Shown here piece by piece: positions 1 through 6,362 of a stretch of 10,540 bases of DNA. Source of the DNA: Phoenicibacter congonensis (GTDB lineage: Bacteria > Actinomycetota > Coriobacteriia > Coriobacteriales > Eggerthellaceae); assembly GCA_030530045.1 (NCBI GenBank), contig JAUMVS010000043.1:1-10540 (forward strand), read 5' to 3'. A model generated the notes under the pieces. The model saw nothing but the letters and a program-made list of their open reading frames with translations. It did not search any database and was not told the DNA's origin. Numbering within the stretch: the first letter of the stretch is position 1; every line of letters starts with the position of its first letter. The position numbers were made by a program, and so were the translations under genes.

Positions 1-421
1 CTTCTGCATGAGTTGGTCCTGAAAGCACAGCGATGCGCTCGGAATTTCCCAAAACATCGGCAAGAACTTCGCTTGCAAGCATGCCCGTGTCGTGTTCTGC
101 GCCTTTAGAACAAATCACAACTGGCAGGTCAGCAGACACGAACTGCTTGAATTTTTCGGCAGTGGAACGCAAAAACTGAGAAGGCGTGACCATAACGCAA
201 AGCTCAGCGCCAGCGAATGCTTCCTCGAAAGAATGAGTGGCTTTAACTTTTTCATCAAGCACAGTGTCGGAAAGATAGATTGGGTTTACATGCTCGCGAT
301 TGATGCCTTCGACGACCTCAGGCTCGAGCGCCCAAACCATGACGTTGTTCCCGTTTTTTGCAAGGAGTTGCGCAAGGGCGCTTCCCCATGAACCTGCTCC
401 AATTAAAGCTACGTTTGCCAC
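1..421 (-). CDS. gpsA: NAD(P)-dependent glycerol-3-phosphate dehydrogenase, 3' end beyond window
   Basis: GpsA reduces dihydroxyacetone phosphate to sn-glycerol-3-phosphate, the backbone for phospholipids, in the cytosol. The first 140 codons are present. The N-terminal Rossmann motif GAGSWG is at residues 8-13, the conserved SKG is at 105-107 (the family's NAD/substrate-side Lys is K106), and the SGPTHAE motif at 134-140 is cut by the window edge. The catalytic C-terminal domain lies outside. The start is GTG at 421-419, which shares one base with the plsY stop (TAGTG). The SD AAGGAG lies about 7 bases upstream, inside the end of plsY, so translational coupling is likely. Placement after plsY is sensible because PlsY consumes the product. 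I see no frameshift. The family call is firm; full length cannot be judged. Confidence 0.95.
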   Translation of the reverse strand, partial: MANVALIGAGSWGSALAQLLAKNGNNVMVWALEPEVVEGINREHVNPIYLSDTVLDEKVKATHSFEEAFAGAELCVMVTPSQFLRSTAEKFKQFVSADLPVVICSKGAEHDTGMLASEVLADVLGNSERIAVLSGPTHAE

Positions 422-1083
422 TATTTATCTCCTTTTTTAGAAGAACCGATTTTGCGTTCGTTGCCGTGCACAATTCGCACGATGTTGCTGCGGTGCGCCC
501 ACACGACCACAAGGCCCGCCACGCCAAGAATAATCGCAGGAAGAGGGCTTGTTGGATGCGTCACGAATGCCGCAACTGGATAAAGGACGGCGGCTGTGAT
601 TGAGCCGGCCGAGACATATTTCGCCAAAAGCATCACGAGAAGGAAGGATGCAAAAAGCAGGCAAGCAGCAGGAACACTCATTGAAACGAAGCTAGCGCCA
701 AACGCGCATGAAATTCCTTTGCCGCCTTTCCAGCCAAGCCATGGGCAGAAAATGTGGCCCATAGTGGCGAAAAATGTAGCGAGTGCAGCGGTAAATTCCG
801 CAGGGTTAGTTGTGAGCGGAAACGAAGCGTCCACGAAGAACATCGGTGCCAAATAAAGACCAATTGCAGCTGCTGCCAGGCCTTTTACGAAGTCGCCGAT
901 GAAGACGGCAGCGCCACCGACTTTACCCATGGAGCGAAGCGAATTCGTGAAACCGATGTTGCCCGAGCCCTCGTCGCGAACGTCTTTTCCGAAAAACAAT
1001 TTGGACACAATCACGCCGCAAGGGATTGACCCAAGCAAAAACGCGACTAAAGAAACCACCACGCAAATGACTACATTTTGCAA
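421..1083 (-). CDS. plsY: Acyl-phosphate:glycerol-3-phosphate acyltransferase PlsY
   Basis: PlsY is an integral membrane enzyme that moves an acyl group from acyl-phosphate to glycerol-3-phosphate, giving lysophosphatidate. The 220 residues are typical of the family. Hydrophobic segments run at about 3-28, 54-82, 95-115, 130-155 and 160-197. The three family motifs are visible: GSIPCG near 18-23 followed by GSGNIGFTN at 39-47; GH...KGGKG at 109-123; and HGNE at 206-209 near a basic C-terminal tail. The second motif usually reads GSGNPGATN, so Ile replaces Pro and Phe replaces Ala. The start is TTG at 1083-1081, two bases after the der stop, with AAAGGA inside the end of der. The SD spacing of about 12 bases is long, so the start is slightly uncertain. 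PlsC at 4830-5678 would perform the next acylation. Confidence 0.95.
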   Translation of the reverse strand: MQNVVICVVVSLVAFLLGSIPCGVIVSKLFFGKDVRDEGSGNIGFTNSLRSMGKVGGAAVFIGDFVKGLAAAAIGLYLAPMFFVDASFPLTTNPAEFTAALATFFATMGHIFCPWLGWKGGKGISCAFGASFVSMSVPAACLLFASFLLVMLLAKYVSAGSITAAVLYPVAAFVTHPTSPLPAIILGVAGLVVVWAHRSNIVRIVHGNERKIGSSKKGDK

Positions 1084-1084
1084 G

Positions 1085-2431
1085 CTAATCTTTGTCCTTT
1101 CCTCTCAAATAGATGTTGATTGGCGTGCCCGAAAGATCAAACGACGAGCGCAGTTTGTTCTCGAGGAAGCGCTTGTAATTCGACGTAACGATGTCGGGGC
1201 GATTGCAGAAAATCTGGAACGTTGGCGGTTTGATGCCGCTTTGAGTGATGTATTTCATGCGAAGAATTGCTTTGCCAGAAGTGATGGTGTGACCCGACTC
1301 GCGAATGTCGGCGAGCCATTCGTTTAGCTTCGCAGTTGGGATTTTCTTGCAGTAATTGTTGTAGGCGATGTTGATTGACTCCCAAATTTTGTCGACCTTT
1401 TTGCCGGTCAGAGCCGAGATTGACTGAATTGGAGCATAGCTTGCAAACTGCATGAATTCTTCGAGGTCGGCACGAATGTCTTTCTTAGCTTCCGCACCTT
1501 CCACTGCATCCCATTTGTTTAGAGCAATGCACATCGCGCAGTGCTTTTCTTCTGCGTAATTTGCAACGCGCTGATCTTCGTTGGTGATGCCAAGCGTGCC
1601 ATCAATCACAAGAACTGCGACGTCGGCGCGGTCAATCGCACGCATCGCGCGAACGTAGCTGAAGTATTCAATGTTGTCGTCAATCTTTGCCTTGCGGCGA
1701 AGACCAGCAGTGTCGATGATTCTGTATTTGATGCCGTCGTGCTCAACAACAGTGTCAATCGCATCGCGAGTTGTGCCCGCTACATCGCTAACAATTGAGC
1801 GGTTTTGCGAAGTGAGCTTGTTTGTGAGCGTCGACTTACCAGCATTAGGGCGGCCGATGATTGCAACGTTGATGCAGTCATCTTCTGCTTCCTCAAATTC
1901 ATCGGCTTCTTCGTCGCCTGCCTTTTCCTGAATTTTCTTCAGGTCGGCAACAACAACGTCAAGAAGGTCGCCCGTGCCATGGCCATGCACCGCGCTAACA
2001 GCAAGCGGCTGACCAAAACCAAGCGACATGAAATTCCAGATTTCACCCTCGTCATCGGGGTTATCCATTTTATTTACTGCCAAATGAATTGGCTTTTTGA
2101 TCTTTTTCAGAAGACGTGCGACGTCCTCGTCGTCGGCCTGGATGCCCACGCGGCCGTCCACGAGAAACACGATGACGTCGGCTTCTTCTGCGCCAAGAAG
2201 AGCTGAAGAGCGAATGTCGCCCTTAAAGCAGTCGTCGTCGGACATCTCAAGACCACCAGTGTCGATGAGCTGAAACGCGACGCCGTTCCACTCGCAAGCG
2301 TGGTAGGTTCTGTCGCGCGTGACGCCGCGACGCTCGTGAACGATCGCCTCGTCGCGCTCGGAAAGTCGGTTAACAAGCGCCGACTTGCCAACGTTTGGGC
2401 GACCAACTATTGCAACTTTAAAATCTCTCAT
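1085..2431 (-). CDS. der: Ribosome assembly GTPase Der (EngA)
   Basis: Der is a tandem-domain GTPase needed for maturation of the 50S ribosomal subunit. With the ATG at 2431-2429 it has 448 residues, a usual family length. GTPase domain 1 shows GRPNVGKS at 10-17, DTGG at 57-60 and NKMD at 120-123. An acidic linker (about 170-185) follows. Domain 2 shows GRPNAGKS at 193-200, DTAG at 240-243 and NKWD at 305-308. The C-terminal KH-like domain (about 360-448) ends in GKDKD. I chose the internal ATG because MRDFKVAIVGRP is the canonical N-terminus and AGAGG sits about 5 bases upstream. The longer frame to 2473 only adds residues overlapping the alcohol dehydrogenase. The gene begins 7 bases after that gene's stop and ends 1 base before plsY, consistent with one transcript. 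Confidence 0.97.
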   Translation of the reverse strand: MRDFKVAIVGRPNVGKSALVNRLSERDEAIVHERRGVTRDRTYHACEWNGVAFQLIDTGGLEMSDDDCFKGDIRSSALLGAEEADVIVFLVDGRVGIQADDEDVARLLKKIKKPIHLAVNKMDNPDDEGEIWNFMSLGFGQPLAVSAVHGHGTGDLLDVVVADLKKIQEKAGDEEADEFEEAEDDCINVAIIGRPNAGKSTLTNKLTSQNRSIVSDVAGTTRDAIDTVVEHDGIKYRIIDTAGLRRKAKIDDNIEYFSYVRAMRAIDRADVAVLVIDGTLGITNEDQRVANYAEEKHCAMCIALNKWDAVEGAEAKKDIRADLEEFMQFASYAPIQSISALTGKKVDKIWESINIAYNNYCKKIPTAKLNEWLADIRESGHTITSGKAILRMKYITQSGIKPPTFQIFCNRPDIVTSNYKRFLENKLRSSFDLSGTPINIYLRGKDKD

Positions 2432-2438
2432 TTTTCCT

Positions 2439-3617
2439 CTAAAGTGCGCTCTTATAGATGGCGACAGCGTCATCCATCGTCAATTTCTTAAACGAACCGA
2501 AAGGCTCGCCCTTATTCTCGCGAAGTGTTGGAACTGTTTTCTCGAAGTCGCTCTCGACGAAGCCGAATTCAGAAAGGTGCGTTGGCATGCCAAGCGATGT
2601 GAAGAATTGGCGCGTTGCAAGAATTGCTGCGCGTGCGTCAGCTTTTACATCGTCGGTTGTTGAAATTCCGAAGACTTCGCGTCCATAAAGGGCAAAACGC
2701 TCTGGGTTTTCTTCGTAAACATAATCCATCCACGCTGGGAAAAGAACAGCCAGGCCAGCGCCGTGAGTTACCTCAGTTTTCAGCGCGGAAAGCTCGTGCT
2801 CCATGCCATGAGTTGCCCAGTCTTCGTGACGACCGCAACCAGCGATGCCGTTGTGGCAAAGGGCGCCTGCCCACATGATGTTTGCGCGAGCGTCGTAGTT
2901 GTTTGGGTCTTCCATGACGCGAACTGCGTTTGCGCGAACAGTTTTCATGAGCGAGAGGTTGATGTTGTCGGTGACAGGGATGTTTTCCGCATCGTCGAAG
3001 AAGCGCTCAAGCAGGTGTGCAAACATATCGGTGCAGCCTGCAGCAGTTTGGTAAGGAGGCAAGCTCATAGTGAGCTCTGGGTTCATGAACGCAAACTTTG
3101 GACGGTGCAAATCGCAGCCGTAGCCTGTCTTCATGCCTAGCTCGTCATTTGAAATGACGGAATTTTTCGAGCCCTCGCTGCCAGCTGCTGGGATTGTGAG
3201 AACACTAGCGATTGGAAGAGAAGCCTTTACAGGTGCCTTTTTTGAAACGAGGTCCCAGGCGTCGCCGTCATAAACAGCAGAGTCGGCGATGCATTTTACA
3301 GAGTCGATGACCGAGCCGCCGCCGACTGCCAAAACGAAGTCAACGCCCTGCTCTTTGCAGATTTTTGCGCCTTCGCGGCAAAGATTGATTTCAGGGTTAG
3401 GACGAACTCCGCCGAGCTCGACATATTCAAGACCGTTATCGACAAGTGTCTTTGCAACTCTGTCGATTAGTCCGCAGTCTTTAGCGTGTTTTCCGTAATG
3501 AATCAGAACTTTGTGTGCGCCGAAAGCCGCGAGTTTCTCGCCGACCTGAAGTTCAGCGTCTTTTCCGAACACAAAATGTGTTGGGGAGCAAAATTCAAAA
3601 TTGTTAAATGCGGGCAC
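2439..3617 (-). CDS. Iron-dependent alcohol dehydrogenase, YqhD/BdhA-like
   Basis: This is a 392-residue group III (Fe-type) alcohol dehydrogenase of the NAD(P)H-dependent butanol dehydrogenase/YqhD-like branch, a cytosolic aldehyde/alcohol oxidoreductase. The nucleotide-binding GGGSVID is at 99-105 and GSEGS at 146-150. Predicted metal ligands are D197 and H201 (TDMFAH), H270 (in the ATHGMEHE stretch 268-275) and H285 (THGAG). The DWATHGMEHEL block resembles YqhD-like enzymes more than FucO-like ones. The substrate cannot be read from sequence. The start is GTG at 3617-3615 with a strong SD, AGGAGG, about 5 bases away. The gene follows a 117-base gap containing a hairpin, then runs directly into der (7-base gap). 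It is functionally out of place among housekeeping genes and may be a later insertion ahead of der, bringing or using its own promoter. Confidence 0.92.
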   Translation of the reverse strand: MPAFNNFEFCSPTHFVFGKDAELQVGEKLAAFGAHKVLIHYGKHAKDCGLIDRVAKTLVDNGLEYVELGGVRPNPEINLCREGAKICKEQGVDFVLAVGGGSVIDSVKCIADSAVYDGDAWDLVSKKAPVKASLPIASVLTIPAAGSEGSKNSVISNDELGMKTGYGCDLHRPKFAFMNPELTMSLPPYQTAAGCTDMFAHLLERFFDDAENIPVTDNINLSLMKTVRANAVRVMEDPNNYDARANIMWAGALCHNGIAGCGRHEDWATHGMEHELSALKTEVTHGAGLAVLFPAWMDYVYEENPERFALYGREVFGISTTDDVKADARAAILATRQFFTSLGMPTHLSEFGFVESDFEKTVPTLRENKGEPFGSFKKLTMDDAVAIYKSAL

Positions 3618-3670
3618 TTTCCCCTCCTAATCACATAAATAAATGCAAATTTTTCCAACTTGATAGTATA
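3618..3670 (-). promoter_or_regulatory. AT-rich leader and candidate promoter of the alcohol dehydrogenase-der-plsY-gpsA run
   Basis: This is one of only two gaps of about 100 bases between complete genes in the window. On the coding strand, TATACT (plus positions 3665-3670) resembles a -10 box and would start a leader of about 40 bases ending in the strong SD before the GTG start. No good -35 box lies 16-18 bases upstream, where the terminator hairpin sits instead. The region after TATACT is very AT-rich. I see no clear operator palindrome or riboswitch. Confidence 0.3.
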
Positions 3671-3693
3671 AAACAAGCCTGGCAGTCGCCAGG
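3668..3693 (-). terminator. Candidate rho-independent terminator after ispH
   Basis: On the coding strand CCTGGC-GACT-GCCAGG (3678-3693) makes a perfect 6-base-pair, GC-rich stem with a 4-base loop. It is followed by CTTGTTTTAT, an interrupted T-rich tail. It lies 41 bases after the ispH stop and before the alcohol dehydrogenase, a sensible end for the upstream transcript. The short stem and broken T tract suggest partial termination. Confidence 0.55.
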
Positions 3694-3733
3694 AAACACG
3701 CAGATGAATACAACGAAAGAAGGTGTTTTGCGG

Positions 3734-4846
3734 CTAGGCTAGTTCCGCGCGAAGAGCCGCCTCGAGCTCATCGATTTGCGTCGCTGGCGTCGATGCCCCC
3801 GCAGTAATTCCTATTAGAAATTCACAGTCATCGCTTTCGTCCTGGTTAAAAGAGCGTGAGCGGCTTGCACAACACTCATCGTCCCCTTTTTGCAGACTTG
3901 AACAACACTCATCGTCCCCTTTTTGCAGGGCAGGATTTTCGCAGGTAGCACCGCATTTTTGCTTCCCCGCACAAAACTCATCGTCCCCAATTAGCGCTTT
4001 GATTTCTGAGATCATCGCGGGGAATTCGTCTTTCGATTCGACGTGGAAGCAATGGTCGCAGTTCTTTTCGCAAAGCTCGAACAAGCGACGCGTGTTCGCC
4101 GACTTTTTACCACCCAAAACAATCATGGCCTGCGCTTTTGAAGACAAGCTCAACGCCGCCTCTTGCCTCTCCTGCGTCGCATGACAAATCGTGTTTTTGA
4201 TCTCCAAAAACAACTCATCGTCCCCTTTGTGCAAGTCACTGTTTTCCCTGCTAGCGGTGCTATTTTCCTTGCCACTAAACAACTCATCGTCCCCTTTGTG
4301 CATGCGGGATTTGACGGCGGAAACGATTTCAGAGAAAGTCGATTCCGATTGTGTGGTTTGAGAAACGATGCCAACACTTGGACCGAGTTTGTCGGGCAGG
4401 CTTTCAAGCGATGGAGCAAGAATTACATTTGCGCATGTTTGATTTGCATACTCAACAATCGCCTCGACTTCAGGGTGTCCCTCTTCGCCAACGACGATAA
4501 CGGTTGGGTGCTTTTCCCCAAGTTTTCTTGCGGCTAGCTGGGCTTTTTTGACGTAGGGGCACGTCGCATCAATCACATTTGCGCGGGCTGCGATTTCCTC
4601 TTCGACACTTGGACGAACGCCATGCGAGCGCAAAACGACAGTTCCGCTCGCTTCACTAGCCTCTTTGATTACCGAAACGCCCTTTTCCGCGAAGCCGCTA
4701 ACGACGATTGGGTTGTGAATGATTTCGCCAAAAGTTGAGACTTGCTCGCACTCGTCAATTGCTTTTTCGGTGAGCTCGAGCGCACGCACCACGCCGTAGC
4801 AGGCGCCCGCCGACTCAGCTCTCTGAATTTTAACTTTTGCAGGCAT
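3734..4846 (-). CDS. ispH: 4-hydroxy-3-methylbut-2-enyl diphosphate reductase IspH with two repeat insertions
   Basis: IspH is the last enzyme of the MEP pathway, a cytosolic iron-sulfur reductase that converts HMBPP to IPP and DMAPP. The cluster ligands appear intact: C16 (GACYG), C96 (DATCP) and C221 (NTICHATQ). Substrate residues also appear intact: H44, H75, H124 with E126 (GHPEVE), T164/T165 (SQTTQ), S249 and N251 (KKSANT), and S352 (GAST). At 370 residues it is roughly 50-80 longer than usual. The excess is two stretches of GDDE-repeat sequence, at about 182-213 and 287-340, both in loops between conserved blocks. Seven cysteines lie in the second insert. The start is ATG at 4846, overlapping the plsC end by 17 bases, with AGGAA 7 bases upstream. 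Since every catalytic motif remains and the frame is open, I infer a working enzyme. Confidence 0.96.
   Translation of the reverse strand: MPAKVKIQRAESAGACYGVVRALELTEKAIDECEQVSTFGEIIHNPIVVSGFAEKGVSVIKEASEASGTVVLRSHGVRPSVEEEIAARANVIDATCPYVKKAQLAARKLGEKHPTVIVVGEEGHPEVEAIVEYANQTCANVILAPSLESLPDKLGPSVGIVSQTTQSESTFSEIVSAVKSRMHKGDDELFSGKENSTASRENSDLHKGDDELFLEIKNTICHATQERQEAALSLSSKAQAMIVLGGKKSANTRRLFELCEKNCDHCFHVESKDEFPAMISEIKALIGDDEFCAGKQKCGATCENPALQKGDDECCSSLQKGDDECCASRSRSFNQDESDDCEFLIGITAGASTPATQIDELEAALRAELA
3841..3988 (-). repeat. GDDE coding-repeat array, second ispH insert
   Basis: Three copies of the 13-base core (plus strand ACTCATCGTCCCC) lie at 3874-3886, 3907-3919 and 3976-3988, spaced 33 and 69 bases. 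In coding order this is a 69-base type A module (3920-3988), a 33-base module (3887-3919) and part of a type B module. The type B part includes 3841-3862, which matches 8597-8618 in scpB at 21 of 22 bases. It encodes residues of about 287-335 of IspH, between the MISEIKAL and LIGITAGAS blocks. Confidence 0.93.
4209..4302 (-). repeat. GDDE coding-repeat array, first ispH insert
   Basis: Two cores lie at 4213-4225 and 4282-4294, exactly 69 bases apart, each inside a perfect 25-base direct repeat (4209-4233 and 4278-4302). The 69 bases ending at 4294 align without gaps to the scpB type A module at 8499-8567 with 49 of 69 identities by hand count. It encodes two KGDDELF copies around SGKENSTASRENSDLH, just before the block carrying cluster ligand C221. 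Confidence 0.93.
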
Positions 4847-5678
4847 CTAGAATTTCCTGTGTCGTGTGGTGAACCTCGAAGTTTGCAACCTCGGGCACAT
4901 CGGAATAATCGGTATCGTTCGGGAACAGCGCCTTCATGTCAACTTCTTGCGGCTTGCACTTGTTTTTAATCGCGAAAACCTCGCGCATGACATACCAGCT
5001 GCAAATTTCCATGCGGTCTTTTTTATCGAAATCGCTGAAATCGGAAAAATAAATTGGCTCACCAAATTCAAGCTCAACTTTCGGAAAACGCAGGCGCTCG
5101 CCTTTGCGCTTAATGTTGCCAACATTCCTAAACGCACACGGAATAATTGGCACGTCACCGCCCATTTTTGCAATGAACACAAAGCCAGAATGAAGTGAAA
5201 GGTCGGCAGTTCCGCGTCCGCGACGAGTGCCCTCGGGCATGATGCACACGACCTCTTTGCGCTTGAGCATTTTTGCAGCGCGCTTCAGCGCAGTTCTGTC
5301 TGCAGAGTCGCGCGAAATTGGGAAAGCACCAGCTCGGGACAGGATTTGGCGCACAATCGCCGACTTACCCACGAACAAATTCTCGCGAGCCACGATGCGC
5401 GGGCACCTTTGCGGGCGCGCGCACAAAAACATGAACACCGCATCGAGGTAGGACTCGTGATTTCCCACGATGATGCAGCCCGTCTTGTCTTTTAAATCGG
5501 TGACGTAGTGCTTGTTGATTATTTTGTAGCGAAACGCAATTTTGAAAACAAAACCGCAAATGATGAAGGCAAGCCAGCTGAACCATTTCGTGATTCGGCG
5601 CTTGATGACGTTGCCTTCTTTGTCGGTGTTAAACTCCCCGTCTAGCGGGAGATCAAACATTTCTTCGGTGCGTAACAC
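4830..5678 (-). CDS. plsC: 1-acyl-sn-glycerol-3-phosphate acyltransferase (PlsC family)
   Basis: This is a PlsC-type acyltransferase expected to convert lysophosphatidate to phosphatidate at the inner face of the membrane. It has 282 residues. A hydrophobic segment at about 32-48 can anchor it. The LPLAT catalytic motif NHESYLD gives H74 and D79. FPISRDS (119-125) is the second block, EGTR is at 149-152, and VPIIPCAF (176-183) is the fourth block. The C-terminal 60-70 residues have no recognised domain. The GTG start at 5678 has no clear SD. An ATG at 5660 (MFDLPLDGEF) would remove six residues, so the start is unsure. It begins 9 bases after cmk and overlaps ispH by 17 bases, implying cotranscription. 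PlsY and GpsA further down the cluster supply the preceding steps. Substrate preference within the family is not readable. Confidence 0.92.
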   Translation of the reverse strand: MLRTEEMFDLPLDGEFNTDKEGNVIKRRITKWFSWLAFIICGFVFKIAFRYKIINKHYVTDLKDKTGCIIVGNHESYLDAVFMFLCARPQRCPRIVARENLFVGKSAIVRQILSRAGAFPISRDSADRTALKRAAKMLKRKEVVCIMPEGTRRGRGTADLSLHSGFVFIAKMGGDVPIIPCAFRNVGNIKRKGERLRFPKVELEFGEPIYFSDFSDFDKKDRMEICSWYVMREVFAIKNKCKPQEVDMKALFPNDTDYSDVPEVANFEVHHTTQEILDACKS

Positions 5679-5687
5679 GTGTCTAAT

Positions 5688-6362
5688 TTATGCCTGTTTC
5701 TCTTTTGCGAGGTCGCAAATTTTAGCAATTACAGTTTCGATGTGGTCGCCTGTCGAGTCAATTTCCACAGCGTCGTCAGCTTTTTTGAGCGGAGAAGTTG
5801 CGCGGTTAGTGTCAGCCTCGTCGCGGCGAAGCAGGTCGGCGTAGACCTCTTCGTAATCAATCGAGCCAATGCAGCGGTCGGCATTTTGACGAACGCGGCG
5901 ATGTGCCCTTTCTTCTGCGGAAGCCGTGAGGAAGACTTTGACCTCGGCATTTGGGAACACAACAGTTCCGATGTCACGGCCTTCAACAACGTAATTTCCT
6001 ACGTTGCCGATTCTTTGCTGTTGATAAACGAGCGCCTCGCGAACAGCTGGAGCTGCGCTAACTGGTGAGACAGCCTTGTCGATTTCCGCTGTGCGAATTG
6101 CGTCAGTTACATCGTTGTCATTGACAAAAACCTGCTTTGGAACAGGCTCGCCGTCCTCGTGGCCAAAGCGAATGTCGCAGTCGTGAGCGAGCTTCCCAAG
6201 CGCCTCATTGTCGTCGAGCGCCACGCCGTCATGCAACGCAAGCCATGCGACCGCACGATACATCGCGCCTGTGTCGAGGCATGAAAAGCCAAGTTCGCGC
6301 GCCACTACTTTAGCGACTGAGGATTTTCCCGCGCCGCTTGGTCCGTCAATTGCAACGATCAT
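5688..6362 (-). CDS. cmk: Cytidylate kinase
   Basis: Cmk phosphorylates CMP and dCMP to the diphosphates using ATP, in the cytosol. Its 224 residues are standard. The P-loop GPSGAGKS is at 7-14, the nucleotide-monophosphate site LDTGAMYRA at 29-37, EGRDIGT at 127-133, and the lid region with RRDEADTNR at 179-187 precedes SPL and a DSTG near 202-205. The ATG at 6362 follows the aroA stop with no gap (TAAATG). The SD AAAGGAG, 5 bases upstream, lies in the aroA end, so the two are probably translationally coupled. Nothing is missing or odd. Confidence 0.97.
   Translation of the reverse strand: MIVAIDGPSGAGKSSVAKVVARELGFSCLDTGAMYRAVAWLALHDGVALDDNEALGKLAHDCDIRFGHEDGEPVPKQVFVNDNDVTDAIRTAEIDKAVSPVSAAPAVREALVYQQQRIGNVGNYVVEGRDIGTVVFPNAEVKVFLTASAEERAHRRVRQNADRCIGSIDYEEVYADLLRRDEADTNRATSPLKKADDAVEIDSTGDHIETVIAKICDLAKEKQA

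Noticed and set aside
92..391. Plus-strand open frames, such as this 99-codon one
   Set aside because: All plus-strand frames lie opposite recognised minus-strand genes and show no known motif or plausible initiation context.
2432..2473. Longer Der N-terminus starting at 2473
   Set aside because: It overlaps the end of the alcohol dehydrogenase and lacks family similarity; the ATG at 2431 has an SD and the canonical MRDFKVAIVGRP start.
3841..3988. Frameshifted or decayed ispH
   Set aside because: The frame stays open through both inserts and every catalytic motif downstream is present, including GITAGAST after the second insert.
4150..4419. Open frame on the minus strand with two CTKGTMSC motifs
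   Set aside because: It is ispH read one base out of frame; the apparent motif repeat is the GDDE core in the wrong frame.
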